Shown here in pieces: positions 20,331-31,912 of a stretch of DNA of 39,830 nucleotides (within the stretch, counting starts at the first letter, position 1; the number at the start of each line of letters is the position of its first letter). Position numbers and translations under genes: made by a program. The DNA lies in NCBI GenBank assembly GCA_027575805.1, contig JANBPU010000151.1:1-39830 (forward strand), read 5' to 3'. The DNA is from Mycoemilia scoparia (taxonomy: Eukaryota > Kickxellomycota > Kickxellomycetes > Kickxellales > Kickxellaceae). The notes beneath the pieces are model-generated. The model ran no database searches. It was not told the origin of the DNA and worked only from the letters and a program-made list of their open reading frames with translations.

Positions 20331-23300
20331 ATGATATCTACTTCTAGACAAAGATTCGATAAAGAACAAACCAACGAATTCGAACACTATGCCCTCGCTG
20401 GCGAACCCAGTATGTTCGCACCAGCGCCAAACCGACCTATGCTGACGCCAATTGTTGTAGTGGACGCAGTCATATACCGATGGAGAAGAAAACTACTGTT
20501 CTTTCTTGACACAACCTTGTGGGGTCGGATGTGGGAGATACTAGACTTGCTCTCCAACATCCTGCTATGTTGCATCTACATTGCTGTAAGTGATTGTTCC
20601 CACATTTAAGCTTTTATGTGACTTGATTTCCTATGTGCCCAGCCAAAAAAGACTGAACCACCTTGCCTTTTTAGAACACCACCATAGTTGACCCTGCAAC
20701 CCAGAGGCCAGTCACTATACCCACTGGCTTGCATGTGTCCGAGCTATTTGCGGCCCTGCTCTTTACTTTTCAGTATGTATTTCGATATTCTGTGATGGCT
20801 GGCCGTTGGATCAGCTTGGAATCTGTGATAGTCCTGGTTTCGGGCCTTGCTCCCACAACCGCCTTTATGATTTCAATCAGAAGCTTCAGCATCAGGAATA
20901 GCTACATGGCCGCCGGTGCATTTGCTCTATTTTACCCGGTAAGGTTTTATCGACTTAGATACCCTATAGGCCGGGTCCTGGCACCTGGCACTGCCAACAT
21001 AGTCCATCTAACTGCACTACAGAGACAAGCAATTGGGCTTGTGTGCGACCTCTTGGTGCTTATTCTGACAGCAGCAAGCGTAATTCATTCAGGGCTACAC
21101 TGGTATGCAACTGCATACCATGTCAGCCTGGATGAATTCAATTTCTATGATTCGTTCTACTTTGCTGCCCTAGGTACTCTCCACAATACCGATTCAATTC
21201 CACAAAACTGGTTTTCGCATCTTGTTACATTGTGTATGGTGTGCTTTATTGCTCTACTAGTCCCCTCAAGAGCAACTAGGCTTGTAGAGCTGGTTCTGCA
21301 TACCTCACGGTACACAAAAAAGCCTCGCTTGACTCCTCAGGCCAAGCACATTATTGTGTGCGGACACCTGGATCATACATCTGTCAACGAGTTCCTTTCA
21401 GAGTTTTTTGCTCAGGACCATGGGCCGGGTGTTTGGGATTCAACAGTGATTATCCTTCACCCGTCAGAACCATCTTCCGGCATCAAAGAGATACTGGCTA
21501 ACCCTGCCTTCATTAACAGGGTCACGTACGTTCGAGGAGATCCCACACAGCTAGAGGACCTGAAAAAGGCACATGGGTACAAAGCAACATCCATATTCAT
21601 CATGTCGCCCAAGCATAGCTACAGCGAGATCCGCGAAGACGATGCTGGTACCATCACTGCTGCCCTAGCTCTGAGCAAGTTTGCTAAGCATTACTTTTGG
21701 CAAGATGCCCACGATTGCTCAAACTACCAGATATTCGCCCAGGTTTTGCTTCCCGAAAGCGTCGAGCAGATGAACTTCCTTGGCATTCCCAGCACGATGT
21801 GTATAGAGGAATATCGGATGGGAATCATGGCACAGAGCTGTGCAATCCCAGGGTTTGCCGCACTGATATATATGCTTTCAATGACAGTCACAGACCAGGA
21901 AGCGAGCGCATTACTTGGTTCTCTTTCACAGCAGCAGCGATATGCGGCAAACAGCTCTTCATGGGCCAAGGAATATCTTGATGGAGTGTGCCAGGAGATT
22001 TATGAGGTTCCTATCCCCCAAGGACTGATAGGAAGATCATTCTTCAAGGTTGCTCGCCATCTCTATCGTGCGTACAAGCTGGTTCTATTTGGAGTGGGCT
22101 CGCCCCTAAAGGACTACCATATGAGATCCTGCCAGGGTGGTGGTGTCGCCTGCGATGGGATGAGGTACGACATTAGGCTTTGCCCCCACAGCCACACGTT
22201 CAAAGGCGGAGATATAATGTTTATCATTGCCCCCGACACCAGCGCGATCCAAAAAGCCTTTGACGGAGCTAATTTTTTACAAACAAAGAAACCCACAAAA
22301 GTGTTTGCCGACTCCTCGTACCCATCGAGTAAGGATAACACATGCCAAATTGATGGAAAGGTTACAGTAGAAGATGTAGACGATGGTGCGTGGCTATCTG
22401 AAAATGTTTATGGAGAAAGCTACATTAGCGAGGGCGATGACTCCAGTGCATCAGAGTCAGGGCCCGAACTAGAATCACCCAGAAATGCTAATGTTCACCG
22501 GGATGGTTCGACAGCAACTCCAGCAACTCCAGGCGTAAAAAGGAGTGTTGATAGGCGCCTTGAGCGTGTTGGCAGAATTTTTGACAATATCCCCCAAGAC
22601 TTGCATGGGCACATAGTGGTCTGTGATGCAAGCCCTCGGTTTCCACGAAATCTACCATTGCTCATACAGTCCCTCAAAGTGGCATATGAAGATGACCTCC
22701 TTCCGGTAGTCATACTCTGCCCGTCCATCCCTGATAAACCAAAGCTGAGAATCTTAAGGGATTTTGCAAATGTATTCATTATTCGCGGCACTCCCCTTTC
22801 TAAGCCTGATCTAAGGCGTGCGCTTATAGCCGTGGCTACAAAGGCCATTATCCTTGCCAATAACAAGTACTATTTTTCAAAAAAGAGGAATGCCAATATG
22901 GTCGATTCAACAACTTTGCTATCTGCAATGAACATAAAATCCATTAGAGGCGACAGCTGCTTTACTGTTGCTGAGATATTGTCTCCAGAAAGCATACAGC
23001 ATCTTGACCAGAGCCAGTTTATTGGTAAGCGCAATTCTACCTTATGAATGTTGGCTTTGTTATATTTGATTTGAACATTGTTCTAATGGGGATGTATTTA
23101 TGTATTAACAGTCCAACCCATCCTTACAAATGCTTTTATGGCTGGCCACGTCTTTCTCCCATCCACCCTAGACAGGATGCTTTGCCGAAACTTTTATAGC
23201 ACACATTCTGTTGACATCATCAAGCACTTGATATTCAGTCATTCAAGCATAGGGACTAAGGTGTGGACAGAGTCCGACAGTGGCCCTAACAGTCAAGGAG

Positions 23301-23770
23301 GCAGCTTGGATCTTGACAATTATCAACGTGGAAGTAAAAACGGAAAGCTTAGACTACTCTACATTCCACCTCCATTCATTGGACTCTTATATTCAGACCT
23401 TGTTTTGATCCTGATGAAAAGGCACTGCTCCATCCCACTGGGTCTCTTGCGTCCAATCTTCCAAAGTTCGCGCAAGTTCCCTTGTGTCATCTGCAATCCC
23501 CACCACAAGACAACCATAAAGGAGGGGGATGCAGTCTATATCCTTGGCCCTCCCATCCCTGCGTGGCAAACTGTAAAAAACTCTTATGGTACTGGAGAAA
23601 CAATAGATTTCAGTCACTCATTCGAAATGGACCCTGCACCAAGAGGAGTAAGCTTCACACGCCCGATATTCATCAGAGCTGAAGAGACCAACAAAAGCTA
23701 CTTAGACGAAAGGGATATAGAGACATTCAAGGTACTACCCTTTGACCCGGCCATTGAGGACGAATACTGA
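20331..23770 (+). CDS. Slo/BK-like channel protein with RCK domains and a non-canonical pore, 3 exons
   Basis: Exons are 20331-20585, 20675-23024 and 23112-23770, giving 1087 aa, a usual length for the Slo family. Six hydrophobic segments precede the cytosolic part: S1 at about residues 65-85, then S2, S3, an S4 with only a few arginines (RFYRLRYP), S5 and S6. RCK1 begins near 308 (KHIIVCGHLDHTSVNEFL) and RCK2 near 727 (HGHIVVCDASP, IIRGTPLSKPDLRRA); both are diagnostic of Slo channels. The pore loop is odd: where potassium channels have TVGYGDxxP, residues 253-261 read TLHNTDSIP, so the GYG filter is HNT. No calcium-bowl Asp run is evident. It may conduct other ions, be regulatory only, or be non-conducting. 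The frame is open across this site and there is no sign of decay. Confidence 0.85.
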
Positions 23771-23994
23771 GTAGTCATACGTTGTTCATAAGAGGTGGCT
23801 TCCAGAACCTTGGCTAGAAGCGGCTATTCCAAAACCCCATACAATAGCACGCCATATAGACATTTGGTGATGTCCAACTTGGTAATTCATAATTTATGAA
23901 ATGCTGGCCGGAGATATATAAGTGCCTCATTAGCTGCATGTATAAGGAAGATGAATTTTTCTGATCTAGAACAAAACTCTATAATATATGTGGA

Positions 23995-24110
23995 TCATAA
24001 CATTTGAAGGATGCCTTTTGGTAGTTAATGATTATAGAGAGGCACCTATAGCCAAAAGGTGGCTATAGTTTATTAGCAAATAGTCACGCTTCAAAAATAA
24101 TTACTCATAT
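23995..24110. mobile_element. MITE-like repeat family 2, degenerate copy c
   Basis: The right end CTTCAAAAATAATTACTCAT is a good match to the family terminal repeat. The left end (CATTTGAAGGATGCC) is eroded. The interior contains GCCAAAAGGTGGC. Confidence 0.45.
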
Positions 24111-24345
24111 TTTCAAAGATTTGGTTTAGTTGCTACATTTACAATAATCAGAGGTATATTATTATCTTTGCAAAAAAACCCCTCTACTTGTTGTTTCATT
24201 CCCAAGAGGCTCATAAGAATACTGTTTTGACTACATGTATATCAATATGCTTGCTCCTGAATAGTATATCCGATCTATTATTAGACTATTTGAAATTGTG
24301 TAAAAATAAGCTATAGTTTCACTATGATGCTGCAATCTTGAAATT

Positions 24346-24452
24346 GTATGAGTTATTATTTTTGAAGGGCTATAAAGTCTCTTATTTGGCTGTGTTTGCC
24401 CCTATAATCGTTGGCCACCAAAAGTCACCCTTCAAAAATTATGCTCCATATG
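24346..24452 (+). mobile_element. MITE-like repeat family 2, copy d
   Basis: Begins TATGAGTTATTATTTTTGAA and ends CCTTCAAAAATTATGCTCCA, as imperfect inverted ends. It abuts copy e head-to-tail; the two share GTTGGCCA- or TTTGGCCA-like interiors and AAAAGTCACCCTTC. Confidence 0.65.
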
Positions 24453-24570
24453 AGTTATTATTTTTGAAGGGTGACCATCTACTAACAAATGGTGATCACC
24501 CATTTGGCTGTAGTTCCCCCTTTAATCTTTGGCCATCAAAAGTCACCCTTCGAAAATTATGCTCCATATG
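24450..24570 (+). mobile_element. MITE-like repeat family 2, copy e (tandem with d)
   Basis: Same ends as copy d, with a single-base change in the right terminal repeat (CTTCGAAAATTATG). It ends 178 bp before the ELP4 start codon. Confidence 0.65.
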
Positions 24571-24747
24571 CTGTAGAATCCTTTATTCCCTTTCTGTGGC
24601 GAACTTGCAAAAAATATTGGAGCACCATGCCTAGTGCAACCAATGATTCCCCATAATTCCACTAAAAGAAAATTTATTGTATTAAATGGCTTTTTGACGA
24701 ACTTTGGTCTCCACATTAACCATTTAAAAAGGCTATTTTCGACAACT

Positions 24748-26342
24748 ATGAGTTCTTTTCGCAAAGCCACCCCAACAAGGCAGCCCAAGCTTCCACCTGG
24801 GACCCGAATGTCCCCGCACAAAGCTCAAGTACTAACATCCACCGGAATACCATCTCTGGATGATGTGCTTGGAGGAGGACTACCAGTAGGCTCCATTCTA
24901 CTTGTAAAAGAAGACAGACAGTCCGAATATAGCCGGACTGTTCTCTCGTACTTTCTTAGTCAGGGTATAGCTTCAGAACACAAGATACTTGTTGCAAGCG
25001 CAGATGGAGAACCAGAAACGTCACTGCTTTCAAAGCTGCCCTGTTGGGCAAAAGATGATGACAACAAAGAAAAAAACAACACTAAAAAAGTTGAAGGAGG
25101 GAACAGCCAGGGCGCAAATGACCTCAAGATAGCGTGGAGATACAAGAACTTGCCGAATGCTGAATCATATTCCTCCGAAATGCTCCAAAGGCAAACTAAC
25201 AAGGGTGGTGAGCGCCATAAGCTTTGATAATAATATTTGTGACTGTCTTTTGTCTCCAAAGCTTTCACTAACTAACAGGGTTTTTTATGAGCAGGAACAA
25301 ATGGAAACAATCATCGCTATTGCCATGTATTTGATCTTGGGACAAGAATTCCGAGCTCCGTTTTAGAGTCTGCGGATATCACCACTGTTTCCCCAAATGA
25401 TATACAAGCGCTTTACAGCAACGATGCCCAACAATCGTCATTCGATACCCTATTTCAAAAGATATGTTCATTTGTTGAAAATGGCTTCAGGTAACTTTAA
25501 AATATCGAATACAGATACCATGATCCTAAATGTATCATTGGAACACGCATTTAGGCTGATATTTTTTGCATGTGTCGATTTGGATTTATAGTTCTCTTGC
25601 ACCCCTTTCTCCTGGAAAATCTCGCAACATACTGCGAATCGCAATACATTCTCTGGGATCCTCATTCTGGCAAAACCAGAGTCCACACGTATGCCTGATT
25701 TTACATATATATATATATATATATATATATCAAAACACCATGCACTCATATATAAACATATCCCACCTTATGCAAAATAATAACGAATATCTCGTGTGTT
25801 TTATGTAGGACATTCTGGCATTCATTGTGTCCCTAAAAGGTCTTCTTCGCTATTCCTTTGCCGTGTGCGTTATTACCATCCCTGCACATCTTTACCAGGA
25901 ACACTCTGCGGGAAGCTCGGTCAACGGTGCTTCCCCATTAATACGCAGGATAGAACACATATGTGATGCAGTTGTAGGGCTGGAGTCTTTCGAGGGTCAA
26001 TATGTTAGCCCCAAAGACACGGCCATAGCCTTACCAAAACTCAAGCAGGCAGCAACAGCGACCAGCTATCATGGGTTCTTCAAAATACACAAACTCCCAT
26101 GCCTCAACACCCTTGTTTCCCCAGCGAGCAGGCTTTCGGTCCTTGTGGCCGGTGGTGGCGGTGGGAGGTCTGCAAATGACCTAGCATTTTGTCTCAGACG
26201 AAAGAAGTTTACCATTGAAACATACCATCTCCCGATTGAAGGCGGGGTTACAGACCGCAGGGTGCCAGAACAAACAAGCGGCCGGCCAAACTCTAGTAAA
26301 TCCAGCTGTGGTTCTACAGGATCCTCTCCTTTGGATTTCTAA
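24748..26342 (+). CDS. ELP4: Elongator complex subunit Elp4, 4 exons
   Basis: Exons are 24748-25207, 25295-25490, 25592-25688 and 25809-26342, giving 428 aa. Elp4 belongs to the Elp456 hexameric RecA-like ring of Elongator, which is needed for wobble-uridine modification in tRNAs. Seen: STGIPSLDDVLGGGLPVGSI with a degenerate P-loop near residues 31-52, the DLKIAWRYKNLP block, HVFDLGTRIP after the first splice, NILRIAIHSLGSSFW in exon 3, and VGLESF plus HGFFKIHKLPCLN in exon 4. The tail ends SSPLDF, and the C-terminal ~35 residues are Ser-rich. Start ATG 24748 (MSSFRKATPT) is chosen because the Elp4 N terminus is MSFRK-like; no other in-frame ATG gives a better fit. Intron 3 (120 nt) contains an AT microsatellite. 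The gene is convergent with the RhoGEF, 186 bp apart. Confidence 0.93.
25704..25730. repeat. AT microsatellite in ELP4 intron 3
   Basis: An uninterrupted AT dinucleotide run located between the donor at 25689 and the acceptor at 25808. Confidence 0.9.
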
Positions 26343-26528
26343 ACCACCCCTTTTCGCTAGACAATTGCATTTGTTTTAAATGTAATAAAATCTTTATCAC
26401 TAGGCTTATGGCTGCTTGTGACATAGTGTGGACTTTTGACATAAATCGAGTATATGGTTTTATAGCGAAAAAGTACAAATATGTATACATATGGCTCCAG
26501 AAAAATCTTGTAAATCTAAAAAATATAT

Positions 26529-28835
26529 TCAGCAGGGCTTTGTGGCCAAGACCTCGCCCGAATAGGATCCAGATGAAGCCAGCTTTCTTTTGGAAGTCTG
26601 TCCGGAAAGTGTTGACTGAACTCTGGAAAATGGCTTGGTGAGTATATTTTTCCCATGACTTTTGGATCTCATTAGCAATCCAGTCACCATACCACCATTC
26701 TTGGACTTATATGTCGATGAACCCCTGTGGCTTAATGACAGATGGCGGGACACGCGTAGACGGTCAAAGAACTGCAGAAAGGATGTTTGCTCAGCCTCAC
26801 TTTTATAGAATCTTTTCTCTGACCCCTCCTTGAAGGTTGCCAGTGGAGGCGAACATTTAAACACAGGCCCGCCATGCTTGTCACTTTGATCTGTAACAGT
26901 TTCAGAACATTTAGGACTATAAGGGCCTACACCCGCTACACCCATCCTTGTTGAGGTGCTAGAAGCCTTTCGCTTAAGCTTTTTACTCTGAGCTCTCTGT
27001 GTGTGGTTAGAGATAAGTTTGTGTTTATCATAGATGCTCCTAAGTTCTAAAGATGTTACTGATCTTAGGCAACTCTCGAATTTTTGTATCTCTGTACCAA
27101 GTGTTGGTCCGGTTTGCATTCTAGCCATATCCCTTTTATATCCTTGGTATAGACCATCCTTTTCATGCATCTGTGTTCTCGAGTATCTCTTGGTGATTGC
27201 CTCATCTCCACTGACACTTAAATTCACTTGCTGTATGCAACGACGAAGATTTCGCACCCATACCTGTTTCTCTGCTGCTGATGCTGATCTGAAATCATAC
27301 TGATAACCGCTATTTCTGCAGCAGATCCTCCAGCTGCTGTGACCAAGACTTGGATTGCATGAGTGTTCTAATACCACCACATCGTCCAGCGGAAACCAGG
27401 TTTCAGCAATAAACGCTGATTCATTCTTGGCAATAAATATTATCAATATTTTACTGAACAAAGCACACCCACGCAATTTCGGATACTCGGGATCCTTGCT
27501 GCCTTGAGTGACCATTAAAGGGCCCGAAAGCACTACCTCCCCAAATCCTTTTACGGTAGATATTGGAAGATCCTTGGAAGTTAAACAGTGGTATCAGCAT
27601 TAAATGTTATTAAACTTGTCTCATGCTTAAATTTACTATATAATAAATACCTTTGTTTCGTAAAATCGCGACATAAAGGCTAGAGCTGCATTATCTGTCA
27701 CTAGTCTGGATTTTCTGGCATTAATTCTAATGCACACCATCATCAATGCATCCAAAGACAAGCACAGCTCCATGTATCCTGGTATTTTGTGGTCTGTCCT
27801 TTTCAGTATCTCTCCAAGTAATAATGGATATTTACAGACTCTCTGGATTGGCTATAATTAAACAATATGCTCATTGTTATTTCCGTTCTATCAAATACAT
27901 CTCGATTGTGTGTGTAATGTAATTTCCAGCATACCATGATTAGATAGTCATTCAGCTCAAGCTTGCCCCCCTCAGGTTCTGTCTTCATGTTTCGATGTAC
28001 TTCCTACAAAAATCTGTGTGTTAGTTTTTCTGGCATCAATGACATAATACCCTTGTCATATTCTATAATACAGTCTTACTGTCATAAATTTGGACCAGGA
28101 GGGGTTAGAACGTAAGGACCTCAAGGCCCGCAGCTGGCCTAGGTACCCTTCGCAATACGCTGCGTACCTATCTAGCTGGTCGGTCTAAAAATGCCAAGAC
28201 ACAGCTTTATTGCTTTAAACACCACCAATGCAGATGATATCATCCACCATTGTGATCCCAAAACATAACATCTATAGTTACCATTTTGTCAAATGCGGTC
28301 GATAATAAACGTAAACTCTGCATTCTTATAGACCGCTCTATGAGCTCGAAAAAATCTTGATGCAGCTCTAGTATGGCAGGCAGGTTCTGGATCAGTTTAC
28401 GAACCAGACTTTGATCCAATGATGTGTGTGAACTCAGCGGCTTGATAAAATGCTACATCATAAACCGCTAACTGGTCAGCTTGGAAGCTAAGCGTAGTGT
28501 TATTTTATGTGCTATACAAACCAAGGGCTTACCTTTGTTATAAGTGCTAGTCGAAAGACATAAGCCTTCTCGCTGGATGAAAGCTCCTGTAGAGCACATT
28601 GTATATCATCAAACCTGGTCTCTAGTATGTTTTCAGTGTCGACCTTTTGACACTTGGATAATATGGATTCTACGGTCTTTGTTCTGCCAAAATCAACATC
28701 CTGAAATGGAGATTTTGAGGATCGAAGCTTAGAATCATATGATCGTGGATGCGACGCCTGAAGTAATTTGTGTCCATTATTGATTGTAGCCCAGGCTTTG
28801 CCACACTCGTCATAGTAAGCCCTGACATTCAGCAT
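26529..28835 (-). CDS. Rho guanine-nucleotide exchange factor (DH-PH), 6 exons
   Basis: Exons on the minus strand are 28533-28835, 28282-28452, 28080-28184, 27935-28003, 27651-27851 and 26529-27572, giving 630 aa from the ATG at 28835. All five introns are phase 0. The DH domain runs from about residue 85 to 285: LSSSEKAYVFRLALITKHFI (CR1), LPAILELHQDFFELIE, DRYAAYCEGYLGQL, and the signature LIMPIQRVCKYPLLLGEIL (CR3) formed by the exon 4/5 join. A PH domain follows (VKGFGEVVLSGPLM to the invariant-type Trp in KQVWVRNL). The C-terminal ~200 residues are basic and Ser/Lys-rich without known domains. It would load GTP on a Rho-family GTPase at the membrane for polarity or wall signalling; which one is unknown. 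The N terminus is uncertain: the frame stays open upstream to a possible acceptor at about 28889, so further exons may exist. Confidence 0.85.
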
Positions 28836-30104
28836 GTTGGTTTGGCGATTCTGGATGCTAAATGCTGGTGTAGCTTTAGAAAATCCCTCCTATATATATT
28901 TTTATATTTGTATCAGCAGTGGAAACGGTTGAAATAAAAGTACCTCTGCGGTGATGATAAAGTACCAGCTTTATAAATGATAGCCTATATAGACCAAGGA
29001 ATGTTTGTGTTTACTCTGACTGCTCTTATAGATACTAGACAAGAATTAGAGATCCGAGAATGGCAACTATGTCCAAAAATAGCTATTTTTCTGGCTTTAC
29101 CTGGAAACGTGGTACAATGGCACTGCTTTTTGTTAGCAAAGAGTAGGATTTTGAACAAGAATGTTTGCAATAATAAATCGTTTCTGCAGTATCAAACTGG
29201 GATGTCCCGGAGACTCTGAAAAGGACAGAAAAGAAGAGAGTCAAACTTATACGCGTCAATAATACCAAAATCAAGATGAAATAGAGTAGAAGGAGCAGTA
29301 TGAGCTCCAGACAAACTCTACAATTTGTACTCTAAATTGGTACAGCAGAATTTCTGAAGAATAACAAAGCCACCAGGAAAGCCATCAATGCTAAGTTGCA
29401 TCTACTGGTGCTAAATGTTCAAGAAGGCTAGTGCGGTGACATCAGCTTGGTGATGTGGCTCTGGCATAATGGAAGCCAAGAACTATCATGTTTTATAGCA
29501 TTAGCCGATCCGAAAACCAACATTTATCGGCCCCTTCCGCTTGGAACAGCATGTCAGAGTGAAACAATCCTATCTCCATAGTATTAGTATGACCATTTTT
29601 GCCTCAGCACACAGCCAAAGCACTGCATTCATCTGCCAGTAGCTGCTGATATTTCTCATTTATGTCCTTTTAAATATCGAGCCTTTTGCGACAACATCAA
29701 AACATAAGGCAAAGACTAGCATGGCTTTTGAATTGGCATTCGTAAAAGAAGGAAGCGGCCAAGGTCACGCTCGATCTAATCTGCCTTTGATCAAAAGTTT
29801 TTAGAGTTCATCAATAAGCATACCACTGCTGTGGCTGGGGTCTTTGAGAATGCTAGCAGCAGTAACGATTTAGAGCTTTCGTCAGAAGACTCATGCTAGA
29901 GTAGTTAATCAGGCTCGACATTTGGATTTGCGTCCTTTCTTGTAAAGCTTTTGAATTGCGGGTTTGTTGGCTCTCATTGCACGCTACATCACAAAGTCAT
30001 ACATAGTCCTCTAGCCTTTTTGTGAAGAACCCAAACAGTGTGTTAGTCCAGAGCTTCTGATAGCCATATTTGGGCTATCAGAAGCTCTTTATTTGGCCAC
30101 ACTG
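28836..30104. other. Intergenic region, possibly with a small gene and a hairpin
   Basis: About 1.27 kb between divergent genes. It may contain 5' exons of the RhoGEF (a short splice-like exon near 28941-28965). A small ORF starts at 29721 and could continue after a 41-nt intron to a stop at 29899; I do not trust it enough to call a gene. A perfect 15-bp hairpin lies at 30051-30087. Confidence 0.4.
30051..30087. repeat. Perfect 15-bp inverted repeat (hairpin)
   Basis: GAGCTTCTGATAGCC (30051-30065) is followed by a 7-base spacer and its exact reverse complement (30073-30087), then TTTATTT. It lies 18 bp before the first in-frame ATG of the FYVE-RING gene. Confidence 0.85.
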
Positions 30105-31912
30105 ATGAGAACCCACCACCTCCCATATGACTTGACAGTCCTCTTGGTTCTGCATACTCAATACATTTCACATTTGCATTTATTCTACATGATAGAAAGA
30201 ATAAACCCCGATTTGCCCTTTCCTGCAACAGAAGGCCCTCTCGACGAACGATTTGCAAGGGCACTAGAGGTGCGCGTTGGGCCCAGCCGTGATATAAATG
30301 GAGATATATATCGCCTTCCCACCCCACGACCCCAGGACAATTACAATGCATGCCCCCTATGTGGACTTATATTCCGGCTTTTCCGCCGCAAGGTACTTTT
30401 TCAAAATTTACTACAATGAACCTCGTAATTGGCAGCTTAGTCAGACTGTCTGGATTCCGCAATGTACTAACTTTTTTGAAATTAACATGAAAATGTAGCA
30501 TAATTGTGCCAACTGTGGTGGGTATTTAGAAAAGACTAAAGGTGTATATATATATATATGGCCCTGTTTGGAGAATATGTGTCTACCATACTCTGCATAA
30601 AGTATAGGCCAAGTGGCATGCTCCAGCTGCCTTGATTCTCATCGATGGTATATACCAAAGTTTGGGCTTAAAGAGTAAGAATGTCTTTATACAATGCACG
30701 ACAGTATGAATACATTGTATTAATGTGTATCATGAAAACTCACTTCATGAAATGCTGGATTTGTTATAATAGACCGGTAAAGATATGCCATATATGCGAC
30801 CAGTATCTAAAGAGTAAGATATATATGATGACGCATTGATTTGTTAAAGTTCTTTATGGCCTTATGAGCCTGAGATGAATATACTGAGACCTTGATTGGA
30901 TATAATAGTATCGATCATGCCAGAGCAAGAGCTGGAAGCCAAAAGTACTCGGATTTTGCGAGAATACCTTTTGGCATATAATCTTTTTAACACCTCGCAG
31001 CATCTTGAGAAGAGAGATCTTATAAGAACCATACAGCAAAATAGCCCAATGCCATATGTAAGCGAAGTGCATTATCGCAACAATATTCCGTCACCATCCT
31101 CAAACAGCCACACAGCCCAGACAGACGCTCCGGCTTCGGGGACACCACATGAACCCGAGAGCAACTCTACCAGGAGCCATTCTGGAACCCCACCACATAA
31201 CTCACAAGGAAATAGTACAGACGACCCCCTAAGGTTTGTTGGAAACTGGAATGCAGTATTCAATGAACTTGGAACAGGGATTTTGCAAAGTGTAGAGCAG
31301 GCAGGCGAAAGATTTGGTGGGTTTATCAATGAGATTCTACCAGATATAGACAGATACAACAGTGGCCCGCCACCATGGGGCCAATATATGGACAATGAGT
31401 ACCGACACAATCCTACAAACAGACGATCAAGAAGCCGATCAAGCCAACGCACCTCGGGGGCCCAGAGTTCACAGACCCCATCCACAGATATCCCCACCCT
31501 CTCTTATATGGTATCTAACAATACAAACCCATCATCCCTCTCGGCAAAACAGCTCAAAAAGATCCTCGACCACTATCATGTAGACTACACCAATGTTCTT
31601 GAAAAAAAGGAGCTAGAGGCACGCTTACAGCGGCTTATTGATGCGACCCGTCGTGACGAAATACGTAAACTGACACGCGCCGAGCTTGAGTCCAAGAGTA
31701 GCGACAAGGGAAAAAACGAGAGCCATGAGAGTACAGAAAATGGTAGCGATACATGTAGGATATGCTGGGAGAATGGATCCAATTGTGCATTCCTAAACTG
31801 TGGACACATGTGCACATGCCACGACTGCGCTGAGAGATTAAAGCTGGATAAAAACGAATGCCCGATCTGCCGAGAGCCGATAGCAAGGATTGTTCGTATA
31901 TTTAAAAGTTAA
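30105..31912 (+). CDS. FYVE-RING E3 ubiquitin ligase (RNF34/RFFL-like), 5 exons
   Basis: Exons are 30105-30392, 30499-30517, 30608-30674, 30773-30813 and 30909-31912, giving 472 aa. Joining them restores a full eight-cysteine FYVE-type finger at residues 83-133: CPLC, HNCANC, CSSC, KICHIC (Cys 83, 86, 99, 102, 107, 110, 130, 133). A SAP-like helical segment follows (LEAKSTRILREYLLAYNLF), then a Ser/Pro-rich linker, a second SAP-like segment (LSAKQLKKILDHYHVDY) and a C-terminal C3HC4 RING (Cys421, 424, 436, His438, Cys442, 445, 456, 459). This order matches the RNF34/rififylin family, E3 ligases often tied to endosomal membranes. The finger is FYVE-related, but the basic phosphoinositide-binding motif is not clear (RRKHNC only). 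Exon 2 is a 19-nt microexon. The start could also be Met29 (30189), which would drop a hydrophobic N-terminal stretch. Confidence 0.85.

Larger units (their letters stand above)
23771..24747. other. Repeat-rich intergenic region upstream of ELP4
   Basis: Holds one degenerate (about 23995-24110) and two tandem (24346-24452, 24450-24570) family-2 copies. ELP4 promoter elements must lie in the last ~180 bp. No other gene was found. Confidence 0.55.

Noticed and set aside
24634..24747. N-terminal extension of Elp4 back to 24634
   Set aside because: It would need a GTG start; the ATG at 24748 gives the expected MSxFRK-type Elp4 N terminus.
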